A DNA stretch of 64,000 nt from Clostridioides difficile (GCA_012955965.1 JABBZI010000018.1:1-64000), one strand, 5' to 3'. Positions 1 through 9,034 are shown, numbered from the stretch's first letter. A program made the numbers and translations. Notes: generated by a model from the letters alone, not told the origin.

Positions 1-222
1 TTTAACCTTATACTATCTAACCAATTTTTTCTACTTTCGTAACTTTCACACTTAGGTTTATTTCATCCTTATGTTTTAGTTTGGTTAGCTTTAGGGGTTT
101 CCAGCAATTCAAGTAGTATTGGATAGGTTATATCCTATCTCTACATATAAGTTTCCCTATATGCTGACTACTTTAGCTACTAACTCACGACTAAAGTCAC
201 GAGTGTGCGTAGCTATTTTTTA
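1..222 (-). mobile_element. IStron 5' end (group I intron part), cut by window edge
   Basis: Read on the minus strand, the response-regulator coding sequence reaches the pentamer TTGAT (227-223) and then switches to non-coding DNA beginning TAAAAAATAGCTACGCAC. Further in, at about 109-98, is AATTGCTGGAAA, which looks like the conserved P element of group I introns. CdISt1, the chimeric intron/IS605 element of C. difficile, is known to insert 3' of TTGAT and to splice itself out of mRNA. The match of target, orientation (same sense as the host gene) and intron core supports an IStron. The rest of the ribozyme and any tnpA/tnpB lie to the left, outside the window. Confidence 0.85.
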
Positions 223-711
223 ATCAAATTCTCTTGATGTTAAAGTTATGTCCTTTCCAGCTACTGTTACACTATGTTTTTCCTTATCTATCAATACCAC
301 TCCAGCTTCTATGATATTTTTATTTTCATTATTAGCACAACTAAAATAATATGCTCTTCTAATCAATGATTTGACTCTCACAGTAAGTTCAAGTGGATTA
401 AATGGTTTTGTCAGATAATCATCTGCACCAGTCATTATTCCTTGTATTTTATCCATATCTTCTGATTTTGCACTCAACATAAGTATTGGTATATTTAAAC
501 TTTCTCTAACTCTTCTACAAACTTCTATACCATCCATTTTGGGCATCATTATATCCAACACCATTAAATGAATATTTTCTTTTTTTAAAATATCTAAAGC
601 TTCTTCTCCATCTTCGGCTTTAATTACATTATATCCACCATTTAAAAGATATATCTCTATAAGATCTCTTATTTCTTTTTCATCATCAACAACAAGAATT
701 GTATTCTCCAT
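220..711 (-). CDS. OmpR-type response regulator, interrupted by IStron
   Basis: Receiver domain at residues 1-115 with acidic pair D9/D10, phospho-acceptor D53 and conserved K102. A linker and only the first strands of an OmpR/PhoB winged-helix domain follow (to residue 163). The reading frame stops at a TAA supplied by the first bases of the inserted IStron. The start is the ATG at 711, preceded by GGGATGTG; the longer reading has no better site. The gene lies 136 bp downstream of a VanY-type carboxypeptidase, which suggests a cell-wall-sensing two-component system. If the intron splices, the full regulator is restored; otherwise a receiver-only protein is made. The kinase is not visible here. 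Confidence 0.88.
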   Translation of the reverse strand: MENTILVVDDEKEIRDLIEIYLLNGGYNVIKAEDGEEALDILKKENIHLMVLDIMMPKMDGIEVCRRVRESLNIPILMLSAKSEDMDKIQGIMTGADDYLTKPFNPLELTVRVKSLIRRAYYFSCANNENKNIIEAGVVLIDKEKHSVTVAGKDITLTSREFD

Positions 712-847
712 TTTTACACATCCCAACTTAACCTTTATACATAGTTTTTATTCCAATAAAATTATACTATACTTTAGTTAATCTAATCCATTAAATTTCT
801 TCATTTCCTTATTTCCAATATAATACAATTCATTTTAAATATTTATA

Positions 848-1564
848 TTATTTACTTTGTAAATATTCTTCTAAAGTTAATCCTTTTGAATAAATTTCCT
901 CGGCAATATCTTTACCAACATATCTAATATGCCATGGTTCATATGCTGTACCAGTTATATCTTCTTTTCCTTTAGGATATCTTATTATAAATCCAAACTT
1001 ATGAGCATTTTCTGCCAACCATATAGCTTCTTTCGTACTCCCAACAAACCATCTTTCTGGATTTGTTAAGTCAATACAAAGTCCAGTCTGATGCTCACTA
1101 TGACCAGGTTTTGCAACATATTCATCTGCTTTTTCCTGACCTTGAGATTTTACTCTTTTTGTGTAAGTCTCTTGCTGAGTACCATAAGATCTATATGCTG
1201 AAGACCCTAAAAACTGTATTCCTTCTTTATTAGCTTGCTTAACTAAATCCTCAACTGCTTTTGCAGGTTCTCCTGCCATTTGCTTTTCTTCTTCTGTTGC
1301 TTCTTCAACAAAAGGTATATTTACTTTGGTAATATTTTCGGGAGCATAGTCTTTACTAATTTCGTTTGTCTTGTTTACCAGTAATATATTTGCTATACTA
1401 TTTGAGTGATTTTTATTTTGGGAATTTGATTCAACATCTTCTTCTGAAGCAAATTGAGCATCTCCTGCTGGTGTTTTGTCTTTTACAAGAAATTTATCCT
1501 TAGATATAAATATACTTATAAATACAACTATAACAATGGCTAATATTAATTTAATTTTTTTCAT
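848..1564 (-). CDS. D-alanyl-D-alanine carboxypeptidase, VanY/M15B family
   Basis: A 238-residue exported or membrane-anchored peptidase. Residues 5-21 form a hydrophobic N-terminal segment, a low-complexity linker follows to about 80, then the M15B domain. The zinc site is visible as SEHQTGLCID (H158, D165) and EPWHIRY (E209, H212); SAYRSYGTQ at 121-129 is the substrate-binding motif of the family. It trims the terminal D-Ala from peptidoglycan stem peptides outside the membrane. An AAGGAG site precedes the ATG. It probably shares transcription with the split response regulator downstream. It resembles VanY, but there are no other van genes here, so a resistance role is not supported. Confidence 0.88.
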   Translation of the reverse strand: MKKIKLILAIVIVVFISIFISKDKFLVKDKTPAGDAQFASEEDVESNSQNKNHSNSIANILLVNKTNEISKDYAPENITKVNIPFVEEATEEEKQMAGEPAKAVEDLVKQANKEGIQFLGSSAYRSYGTQQETYTKRVKSQGQEKADEYVAKPGHSEHQTGLCIDLTNPERWFVGSTKEAIWLAENAHKFGFIIRYPKGKEDITGTAYEPWHIRYVGKDIAEEIYSKGLTLEEYLQSK

Positions 1565-1690
1565 GGCTACATCTTCTCCTTTTTGGTATGTTTGTCTATA
1601 ATGTTAATTTTATAGTATAAATTTTAAGTATTTTATAAGTAAATCTTAAGTAAATCTTAAATTTAATATTTTTGAAGGGTGGTGCTAAAA

Positions 1691-2425
1691 ATGTCTATAC
1701 AAAAACTTCTTAGTAAAGCTCGCAAGGCTATACAAGACTTCGATATGATACAAGAAAATGATAAAATTGCTGTTGGACTCTCTGGTGGAAAAGATAGTTT
1801 AACACTACTTCATATACTTAAAAGTTATCAAAGATTTTCTCCTCAAAAATTCGAATTGATAGCTATAACATTAAATACTGGTGATATTGATAATTCTCCA
1901 TTAGATAAGTTGTGCCAGGAAATAGATGTGCCTTTTTATGAGTTTCAAACTGATATAAAGGAAATTGTGTTTGATATAAGACAAGAAAAAAATCCTTGTG
2001 CATTATGTGCTAATTTAAGAAGAGGTGCCTTGAATGATAATGCTAAAAAACTTGGGTGTAATAAAGTAGCTCTTGGACATCATAAAGATGATGCAATTGA
2101 AACATTTCTAATGTCTATGTTTTATGAAGGTAGAGTAAATTGTTTTTCTCCAAAGACATATTTAGATAGACAAGATTTAACTGTGATAAGACCCATGATT
2201 TACATAGAAGAGTATATGACTAAAAAGATTTCAAAAGATTCTAATTATCCTATTATAACAAATCCATGCCCTGCAAATGGTCATACTAGAAGAGAATACA
2301 CAAAAAATCTTATTGCTGATTTGAATAAAGAGATGCCAGATTTTAAAAGAAATGTGTTTGGTGCTTTAAATAATTCAGAAAAACTATTTATATGGGATAA
2401 AGAAAAGATAAAAAATTTTAAATAG
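1691..2425 (+). CDS. ttcA: tRNA 2-thiocytidine biosynthesis protein TtcA family
   Basis: PP-loop ATPase with SGGKDS at residues 31-36. It has the cysteine pattern of the TtcA group: C103-x2-C106 in NPCALCANLRRG and C193 in NPCPANGHTRRE, expected to hold an Fe-S cluster. TtcA adds sulfur to C32 of certain tRNAs. I chose ATG 1691 rather than the in-frame GTGs at 1679-1684, because GAAGGGTGG lies 8-10 bases before it. It is a lone plus-strand gene among minus-strand genes, closed by its own hairpin. A related PP-loop role such as TtuA-like thiolation is possible. Confidence 0.85.
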   Translation: MSIQKLLSKARKAIQDFDMIQENDKIAVGLSGGKDSLTLLHILKSYQRFSPQKFELIAITLNTGDIDNSPLDKLCQEIDVPFYEFQTDIKEIVFDIRQEKNPCALCANLRRGALNDNAKKLGCNKVALGHHKDDAIETFLMSMFYEGRVNCFSPKTYLDRQDLTVIRPMIYIEEYMTKKISKDSNYPIITNPCPANGHTRREYTKNLIADLNKEMPDFKRNVFGALNNSEKLFIWDKEKIKNFK

Positions 2426-2446
2426 TAATTAATATTTTTACAAAAA

Positions 2447-2501
2447 AGCAAGATTGTATTAATTATATAAATAAACCTTCTATAACCTACACAATCTTGC
2501 T
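2447..2501 (+). terminator. Hairpin after ttcA
   Basis: AGCAAGATTGT (2447-2457) pairs with ACAATCTTGCT (2491-2501), and a T-rich stretch follows. The loop is long (33 nt), so this is a weaker terminator call. Confidence 0.55.
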
Positions 2502-2658
2502 ATATTTCTTTATCTTATATTGTTTTTAATCTATATCTTAATAGTTATTAATAATGTTTCTATTATCTTATACTAGTTATAACTTGAACATTTTATATCT
2601 TAATTAAATCTATCCTTGAAAGTTCTATAAATTCTAATAAATAAAATAATATTTCATA

Positions 2659-3510
2659 TTAAATTAGAATATTAAATGCTACTATCTCTGGTATATTAAG
2701 AAATCTAAATGGTAATTTTGTACTTCCGAGACCTGAACTCACATATAAGTGATTTCCATCTATCTCATAAAATCCTTTAGTATATTTCCTTCCATATGGA
2801 GGAGTAACCAGTGCTCCCTTAAAAGGTATTCTTATTTGACCACCATGACTATGCCCAGATAAAACTAAATTCATTGAATCTTTACTGAGCATATCAACTA
2901 AATCTGGTTCATGTGCTAATAATAAATTAAAATTCTTCTTATCAGTTTTATTCTCCAGATATTTTATATTAGGATTTCCATTTAATATTTCATCAACACC
3001 TAATATATTAATATACTTATCATCAGCTAATTTTATTTTTTTATTTTCATTTATCAAAAGATTGAAGTTGGAATTTTTCATAATCTGTCTATAATACCTA
3101 GGAAGTTTATACATATAATCATGATTGCCGAATACTGAAAATTTTCCCAATCTAGCATTCATACTTGATAAAATAGCTGTAATTTCATCTATATTTGGAT
3201 TTTTATTGGAATAATCAATTAAATCACCAGTAAATACTATTATATCTGGATTTAAAGCATTAATCTTATTAGCTACTTTTTTAAGGTTCTTAGTTGAGTA
3301 AAAACTGCCTATTTGAGTATCTGAAAATTGAACTACTTTTATACTTTCAGATTCAGTCTTCACTATATCATCTTTTACCAAATTTCCTCTTTCACTTATA
3401 CTATATTTTTTCACGATTAATAGACTCGGTTCTATCGCAACTGAGTATATAAAAATCAAAATAAATATCAGTATAAAAATTTTTAAAAAAGACTTAACTT
3501 TTAAATTCAA
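2659..3510 (-). CDS. Membrane-anchored metallophosphoesterase (YkuE/YaeI type)
   Basis: A 283-residue protein with one N-terminal membrane helix (about 8-27) and a calcineurin-like phosphoesterase domain. Metal-binding motifs are SDTQIG (D64, with Gln where many relatives have His), GDLID (D96), GNHD (128-130), H199 and GHSHGG (H219, H221). Related enzymes act on lipid or UDP-sugar phosphates at the membrane; the substrate here cannot be told. The spacing to the epimerase gene upstream (21 bp) suggests co-transcription. Confidence 0.82.
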   Translation of the reverse strand: MNLKVKSFLKIFILIFILIFIYSVAIEPSLLIVKKYSISERGNLVKDDIVKTESESIKVVQFSDTQIGSFYSTKNLKKVANKINALNPDIIVFTGDLIDYSNKNPNIDEITAILSSMNARLGKFSVFGNHDYMYKLPRYYRQIMKNSNFNLLINENKKIKLADDKYINILGVDEILNGNPNIKYLENKTDKKNFNLLLAHEPDLVDMLSKDSMNLVLSGHSHGGQIRIPFKGALVTPPYGRKYTKGFYEIDGNHLYVSSGLGSTKLPFRFLNIPEIVAFNILI

Positions 3511-3531
3511 AGTATCTACCTACTTACTTTC

Positions 3532-4470
3532 TTAAACTATTTGCACTACAGATTCAACTTTGTCCATTTTTCTGTCATGCATTTTTGGTTTATTAGCTAA
3601 AAACCATTTATATGTGGCTGTAAGCCCTTCTTTTAATAATACATTTGGTATATAAAGCCCATGTTCAATAAGCTTATTTATATCCAGATTGAAGTCTATA
3701 TTTCTAAATGGGAAATATGTTCTTTCTCTAAACTCAACTTTTTCCATATCTACATACTTTATAATAGGTTCTTTACCAATAACTTCTCCACATGTATGTA
3801 TAAGTTCGTCCCAAGAAATTAACTGTGGATTTGTTACATTATATGCCTCTCTTACATGAGGATTTTTCATTATACTTTCTAATACCTTTACCAAATCACC
3901 AATATATATAAACTGATTACTTACTTGTTTTCCTTTTGGTACTGGTATCTTTTCATTTTTCTCTATTTTCTCGAAGAAATAATATTCTCTATATAAATTA
4001 TTATTTTCACCATATATATAAGTTGGTCTAACAATTATATATGGTATAGAGCTACTTATAACAAAATCTTCTGCTTCTTTTTTATTTAGACCATATTTTC
4101 CCCAGTTTTCATTTTCACCCTTCTCATTTTCTTCTTTAACATTTCTTCCACTATCTTTGTACACTGCTCCTGCTGACAATACTATGTATTTCTTTAGGCT
4201 ATCTAGGCTTACAAAATCAATAAGATTACTTACATCGTCTTTTGTATATGCCGTCATATCATATATGTAATCATACTTTCTTCCTCTGATAATGTTTTCC
4301 ATGTCTTTGCGAACTTTTCTATCACAAATTAGATGTTCTTTAAAACCTGTATAATCTATTTCCTTTTTACCATTTGTAAGTATATCAATTTGATACCCAC
4401 ATTTAATTAAACGTTTAGCAAGTGCAGAACCTATGAAGTCGCTTCCACCCATAATTAAAATAGATTTCAT
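3532..4470 (-). CDS. NAD-dependent epimerase/dehydratase (extended SDR)
   Basis: A 312-residue Rossmann-fold protein. The N-terminal MGGSDFIGSALAKRL is a glycine-rich dinucleotide motif close to GxxGxxG. A YGLNKKEAE stretch fits the catalytic Tyr-x3-Lys of the family, and SAGAVY lies just before it. Relatives interconvert nucleotide sugars, and some are chloroplast-type RNA-binding look-alikes; the substrate is unknown. GAGGAGG precedes the ATG. It sits upstream of the phosphoesterase gene and probably shares its transcript. Confidence 0.8.
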   Translation of the reverse strand: MKSILIMGGSDFIGSALAKRLIKCGYQIDILTNGKKEIDYTGFKEHLICDRKVRKDMENIIRGRKYDYIYDMTAYTKDDVSNLIDFVSLDSLKKYIVLSAGAVYKDSGRNVKEENEKGENENWGKYGLNKKEAEDFVISSSIPYIIVRPTYIYGENNNLYREYYFFEKIEKNEKIPVPKGKQVSNQFIYIGDLVKVLESIMKNPHVREAYNVTNPQLISWDELIHTCGEVIGKEPIIKYVDMEKVEFRERTYFPFRNIDFNLDINKLIEHGLYIPNVLLKEGLTATYKWFLANKPKMHDRKMDKVESVVQIV

Positions 4471-4572
4471 TTCAAGTGCATCCTCCTCTTTTTTAAATGG
4501 CTTCCTTAATTATAATATCATATTTTTAAATATGCTACAGTATTTTGTATTATTTTTGTTTATAAAAGATAT

Positions 4573-5223
4573 TTATAGCAAAATATCTTTTATAAATTCT
4601 ACACTTTCGACAATATAAGTAGGTTCACTTTCACTAATTTCTTCAAACGAGCCATATCCATACAATACTCCAATAGAATCTACGCCTATTTTTTTAGCGC
4701 CAATTATGTCATATTTTCTATCTCCAACCATAATAACTTTATCTTTATCTTTCACATTACATAAGTCTAGTACATATTGTATAATTTCATTTTTATTCAC
4801 TCTTGTGCCATCAAGATTACTACCTACTATATACTTAAAATATCTATCTATATCAAAATATTTAAGTATCGTTTCTGCAAAAACTGTTGGTTTAGAAGTA
4901 GCTACTAATAATATTTTACCATTTGTATAGAGAATTTCTAATATCTCTTTTATATGCTCATAAATTTTATTCTCAAATATTCCTTTATCTGAAAAATACT
5001 CCCTATACTTTTCAACAGCTTTTTTAGCTTTATCATCATTAAATTTATAATAATCTTTAAAAGTATCATATAATGGTGGTCCTATAAATTGTTCCAAGTT
5101 GTCCAAATCTTCTTTTATACCAAAACTATCTAGTGAATATTGAATAGATTTTGTTATTCCTTCTTTAGGGTCTGTAAGCGTTCCATCCAAATCAAACAAT
5201 ACTATTTCATAGTTTTTTTTCAT
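4573..5223 (-). CDS. HAD-family phosphatase (phosphoglycolate phosphatase-like)
   Basis: The HAD motif I FDLDGTLTD carries nucleophile D11 and D13; motif II (ATSKP) and motif III/IV (MVGDRKYDI) are present. The helical cap between motifs I and II places it with the PGP/beta-phosphoglucomutase subfamily. Translation most likely starts at 5223, since GGAGG lies seven bases before that ATG; a start at 5238 would overlap the ribosome site. It is 216 residues, normal for the family. The substrate cannot be predicted. Confidence 0.85.
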   Translation of the reverse strand: MKKNYEIVLFDLDGTLTDPKEGITKSIQYSLDSFGIKEDLDNLEQFIGPPLYDTFKDYYKFNDDKAKKAVEKYREYFSDKGIFENKIYEHIKEILEILYTNGKILLVATSKPTVFAETILKYFDIDRYFKYIVGSNLDGTRVNKNEIIQYVLDLCNVKDKDKVIMVGDRKYDIIGAKKIGVDSIGVLYGYGSFEEISESEPTYIVESVEFIKDILL

Positions 5224-5375
5224 GTTTAAATCCTCCATGTTTATAAAAGTAATATCTTATGTTTTATTTTATATTTATCTATTTTAAAAAGCTATAGTAA
5301 TAGAACTTTCTAATACTATAGCTTAAGTAATAATTAAATCTTATATGTTTGGTGTTAAAATAAATTTGAACAGTT

Positions 5376-5564
5376 TTATTTAACTGTTATAGCTGAAACT
5401 GGACATCCTTCTTCTGCTTCTTTACATAAATCTTGTAAATCTGCTGGTATTTCCCCTTCAATTGCAACTGAATGTCCTTCATCACTCATACTAAAAACGT
5501 CTGGACATGTTCCTATACATGCTCCACAAGCTACACATACATCCTTATCAACAAATGCTTTCAT
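5376..5564 (-). CDS. Ferredoxin, single [4Fe-4S] type
   Basis: A 62-residue electron carrier. Cysteines occur as C10-x2-C13-x2-C16-x3-C20-P near the N terminus, then two more at about 47 and 54 with GCPVSAI. This is the layout of monocluster ferredoxins such as that of Thermotoga maritima, where three N-terminal Cys plus the last Cys hold the cluster and the other two can form a disulfide. It appears to be a single-gene unit and would donate electrons to anaerobic redox enzymes. Confidence 0.9.
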   Translation of the reverse strand: MKAFVDKDVCVACGACIGTCPDVFSMSDEGHSVAIEGEIPADLQDLCKEAEEGCPVSAITVK

Positions 5565-5670
5565 ACTAAAATACCTCCCCTAAAATTATCTTTTTTTAAT
5601 TATCGTTTCCTTAGATATTTATCCAATATATGCCAATTTAAACATATATTTATTATTTTATCACTATTGT

Positions 5671-6855
5671 TTAATTTATTATAGTATCTTCGTATCCATG
5701 TCTATAAACTTCGCTACTCTTCATCCATGATTTTACAGTATATTGTAAACTTAATTTTTTATTTAAAACTAGTTCATTATCATTATAGTCTTTTATAATA
5801 TCGTTACTCTTCTCCATTGTAAATATAGTAAAATCACCTTCTCCACCAACCTTTATTCCACCTTTGTTTCCATGCAAATCGAAGATTTTTGTTGGATATT
5901 CAGTTACTTTTTCTATACATTTTTCTAAAGATATTCCAAGTTCCATAATTTTATTTATAACAGTTAAAAGAGAATAATTTATGTCTTTCATATTTTTTAT
6001 ATGCATATCTGTGCTTATTAAATCTGGTTCTAATCCTTGATTTATTGCTTTTTTAAAAACTTTAAAATCAAACTGGTCTAATCCATAACACACATCAAAT
6101 AATACGCCTCTATTCTTTGCATTTATTACTGATTCTCTTAATGTGCCAAATTCATTAAATATTCCATTTACACTGTTTCCATATACAGGTGTGACTACAT
6201 CTCCTTTACCCAAAATATTCATTACTTCATCTATATATGATGGATGCTCACCTATATATACCACTAATGGTAAATTTAATTTTTTAGCAACTTGCTTTGA
6301 TTTTCTAACTATATCTATGCCATTTTCATTAGCTTGAAATTTGCTTGCTTTTACTTTTATGCCCTTTATTTTTTCCATATTCTTTTCTACAACAGACTCA
6401 ACATCGTCAAAGTTTATGACATCTAAAGAGGTCGATTCATTCAGTATATTTAATCCCTCATTTGTCACATTTAAAAATGAATATACTTCGGTTTTGCACT
6501 CATCCATATATTTTTTCTTAAAATCATAATAATTTAAAGGACCAGCTGTCCCTGCATCAAATATAACTGTTGAACCTTTTTCAATTCCAATTGAATCAGA
6601 GTCCATACCTGTAGGTAATTTTCTCTTATAACAATGGGTGTGAACATCTATAAATCCTGGAGAAATATACATATTATCAGCATTTATTATCTCAAACTCT
6701 TTGTTTGTAAGTAATTTTTCTTTTCTTATTTTTTCTTTGAGATTCAATCCAATAGCATATATTTTCCCATGCAAAACCAAGATATCTTTTTTTTCAAACT
6801 TGATACCATCTTTCGGAGATATTATTGTCCCATTTCTTATAAGTAAATTCTTCAT
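5671..6855 (-). CDS. Amidohydrolase/deacetylase-family metallohydrolase
   Basis: A 394-residue amidohydrolase-superfamily protein. GFIDVHTH (H72, H74) is the metal-binding HxH after the first barrel strand; a candidate bridging lysine lies in the GIKVKASKF segment and a late-strand Asp in LISTDMHIK. It resembles the dihydroorotase-like EF_0837 group, annotated as deacetylases of amino-acid or amino-sugar derivatives. No partner genes nearby narrow the substrate. An N-terminal beta-sandwich (about 1-60) and matching C-terminal strands are as expected. Confidence 0.78.
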   Translation of the reverse strand: MKNLLIRNGTIISPKDGIKFEKKDILVLHGKIYAIGLNLKEKIRKEKLLTNKEFEIINADNMYISPGFIDVHTHCYKRKLPTGMDSDSIGIEKGSTVIFDAGTAGPLNYYDFKKKYMDECKTEVYSFLNVTNEGLNILNESTSLDVINFDDVESVVEKNMEKIKGIKVKASKFQANENGIDIVRKSKQVAKKLNLPLVVYIGEHPSYIDEVMNILGKGDVVTPVYGNSVNGIFNEFGTLRESVINAKNRGVLFDVCYGLDQFDFKVFKKAINQGLEPDLISTDMHIKNMKDINYSLLTVINKIMELGISLEKCIEKVTEYPTKIFDLHGNKGGIKVGGEGDFTIFTMEKSNDIIKDYNDNELVLNKKLSLQYTVKSWMKSSEVYRHGYEDTIIN

Positions 6856-6908
6856 CTATTCCACATCCTAATTACAGTATAATTTCTCTAATAGTTTTTC
6901 TTACATAA

Positions 6909-6941
6909 AGAAAATAAGTCTAAAAATATCTTAGACTTATT
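6909..6941 (-). terminator. Terminator of suf pair
   Basis: On the minus strand, AATAAGTCTAA and TTAGACTTATT form a stem with a short loop, followed by TTTTCTTT, about 50 bp past the sufB stop. Confidence 0.75.
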
Positions 6942-6990
6942 CATTATATTATACTATATTCATTATATTAAATTAAATAGAAACTTCAAT

Positions 6991-7908
6991 TTACTTTAAG
7001 AAGCAATTAAGTATTTGTTGTTCAGCCTCTTCTTCAGTAAGACCCAATGTCATCATCTTTAGTATTTGGTCTCCTGCAATCTTTCCAATTGCTGCCTCAT
7101 GCACTAAGAGAGCATCTGGATGATTTGCGGCAATCTCAGGTATAGCACTAATTTGAGAATTTCCCATGATTATTGAATCACATTGGACATGTGCAGAGCA
7201 AAGAGAATCCCCTATAACGCAAGGATTAAACTTTTGCTTAGAATTATCTTTCCCAACTGTACGAGAAACCACTTGAGCAGATGAATTTTCTCCTTCTAAG
7301 ACAACCTTCATATTAGATTCTGCAACTTGATTTCCATGAGTTAATAATTTCTCAAATACAACTATTTTGGCCCCTTTACCTAGGTTTGCATCCATTTCTC
7401 TTTTAGTTGAATCTACGCCTTTAATTTGAATTGTTTCCATCTCACAATATGAATCTTCATCCATATTAACAATAGTAACTGGATTTAAAATTTTCTTTCC
7501 TTCACCATCACCTTCTCCATAATGTTTTTCTACATATTTTAAGCGGGCTCCTTTACGTAAGAAGAATCTATGTATTCCATTATGTTCACTATCATCACAA
7601 CCACAATTATGTATTCCACATCCAGCAATTATAACAACATCTGCATTTTCTCCAATTTCAAAATCATTATAAACCATATCCTGTACACCAGCTTCTGTTA
7701 CTATTACTGGTATATGAACATTTTCACCTTTTGTGTTTGGTTTTACTATAATATCAATTCCAGGTTTATCATTTTTAGGAACTATAGTTACATTTTCAGT
7801 TGAATGTCTTTCTATCCCTTGCCCATTTTTACGTATATTGTATGCTCCTAATGGAGTTCCACGAAGTTCAGCAACTTTTTCTAAAAGATTTAAATCTGTT
7901 TTGTTCAT
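6991..7908 (-). CDS. sufB: SufB/SufD-like scaffold protein (minimal SufBC/SmsB)
   Basis: A 305-residue SufBD-family protein, much shorter than classical SufB (about 465 residues), encoded 21 bp after sufC. It would form the scaffold that builds Fe-S clusters with the SufC ATPase in the cytoplasm. The beta-helix core and the C-terminal helical end (IPEIAANHPDALLVHEAAIG) are recognisable. A Cys/His-rich insert (CGIHNCGCDDSEH, about residues 96-108) is notable. No sufS, sufU or sufD gene is adjacent, which fits the two-gene SUF-like minimal system (SMS) described in anaerobes and archaea. Confidence 0.86.
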   Translation of the reverse strand: MNKTDLNLLEKVAELRGTPLGAYNIRKNGQGIERHSTENVTIVPKNDKPGIDIIVKPNTKGENVHIPVIVTEAGVQDMVYNDFEIGENADVVIIAGCGIHNCGCDDSEHNGIHRFFLRKGARLKYVEKHYGEGDGEGKKILNPVTIVNMDEDSYCEMETIQIKGVDSTKREMDANLGKGAKIVVFEKLLTHGNQVAESNMKVVLEGENSSAQVVSRTVGKDNSKQKFNPCVIGDSLCSAHVQCDSIIMGNSQISAIPEIAANHPDALLVHEAAIGKIAGDQILKMMTLGLTEEEAEQQILNCFLK

Positions 7909-7929
7909 TTAATTTGCCTTCCTTTCTAA

Positions 7930-8658
7930 TTAATTCATGTCTTTCATTAATTCACAACTTGAATTAACTTGGCACATGATTTCAGGTAATATAGCATCTT
8001 TTGTTCCATGGCTTTTTACTGAACCATCTTGTAAAACAATTATTTCATCAGCCAACTCTAATATTCTTTCTTGGTGAGAAATTATAATTATAGTCTGGTC
8101 AGACTCTTCATGTATTTTCTTAAAGCTTTCATTAAGCTTTCCAAAACTCCAAAGGTCTATACCTGCCTCAGGCTCATCAAATATAGAAACCTTTAAATCT
8201 CTAGCAAAAAGAGTTGCTATCTCGATTCTTTTCATTTCTCCTCCAGAAAGCGAGTTATCAACTTCTCGATTTAAATAGTCTTTTGAACATAATCCAACAT
8301 CTGTAAGGTATTGGCAACATATATCTGTAGACAATGGTTTTCCATGAGCAAGTGTAAGTAAATTTTCAACTGTCATACCTTTTATTCTTGGTGGTTGTTG
8401 AAATGCATATCCTAGACCTCTTTTTGCTCTTTCTGTAATACTAAGATTTGTTATATCTTCTCCATCTAAAATTATCTGACCACTAGTAGCTTTTTCAATT
8501 CCCATTATTAGTTTAGCAATTGTGGATTTTCCTCCACCATTTGGTCCTGTTATAACAATAAGCTTTCCTCTCTCAAACGAAAGGCTAACATCATTTATTA
8601 TTCCTAGTTCCTCATTGTTAGACTCAACATTAAAGGAAAGATTTTTTATTTCAAGCAT
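7930..8658 (-). CDS. sufC: SufC-like ABC ATPase
   Basis: A 242-residue soluble ABC ATPase: Walker A GPNGGGKST (38-46), Q-loop FQQPP (about 86-90), signature LSGGEMKR (137-144) and Walker B SIFDEPEAG (158-166). The DEPEAGID form and the lack of any permease gene match SufC. It pairs with the SufB-like protein encoded directly downstream and drives conformational change during cluster assembly. It is the first gene of the two-gene operon. Confidence 0.9.
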   Translation of the reverse strand: MLEIKNLSFNVESNNEELGIINDVSLSFERGKLIVITGPNGGGKSTIAKLIMGIEKATSGQIILDGEDITNLSITERAKRGLGYAFQQPPRIKGMTVENLLTLAHGKPLSTDICCQYLTDVGLCSKDYLNREVDNSLSGGEMKRIEIATLFARDLKVSIFDEPEAGIDLWSFGKLNESFKKIHEESDQTIIIISHQERILELADEIIVLQDGSVKSHGTKDAILPEIMCQVNSSCELMKDMN

Positions 8659-8763
8659 AATACCCCTCTTTTCTGTAAAATATTACATTGATATCCATTC
8701 TTTTATTATATCAGTAATTTTTATATACCAGCAACTCCAAAGAGACAAAATATGTATTAAATA

Positions 8764-8796
8764 ATAAAAAAGATGAGTCTTATATTGACTCATCTT
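8764..8796 (-). terminator. Strong terminator after small ORF
   Basis: AAGATGAGTC (8770-8779) pairs with GACTCATCTT (8787-8796). On the minus strand the hairpin ends in TTTTTTATTATT. It serves the 66-residue gene and insulates the suf promoter region. Confidence 0.85.
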
Positions 8797-8833
8797 AAAA
8801 AATTCTTATTATAAAATTATATGTATTTAAAAA

Positions 8834-9034
8834 TTAACCTTCTATATACTCTAGTATTATTTTTTGATTATCTTTTAACATAATCTCTTCTTTTTTAGAT
8901 TCTATTCCATTCTTTTTTATCTTTACCTCAGCTATAAAAGCATCATTACCTTCAACCATTTCTAATAACTCATAAGCTTTTTTACGCCCTATTTTAGTTG
9001 CTATATCTTTTAGTACTGCCATTTTCTTAAACAT
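8834..9034 (-). CDS. Small conserved-type hypothetical protein
   Basis: A 66-residue basic protein beginning MFKKMAVLKD; GAGGTGATAAA sits directly before this ATG, so the longer reading to 9061 is unlikely. The sequence is one amphipathic helical stretch, then a short strand-rich C-terminal part rich in Lys and Glu. No family is recognised. It has its own strong terminator, so it is probably a real monocistronic gene. Confidence 0.6.
   Translation of the reverse strand: MFKKMAVLKDIATKIGRKKAYELLEMVEGNDAFIAEVKIKKNGIESKKEEIMLKDNQKIILEYIEG

Noticed and set aside
848-1564. Vancomycin resistance cluster
   Set aside because: Only a VanY-type carboxypeptidase and a split regulator are present; no ligase, VanH or VanX gene is visible.
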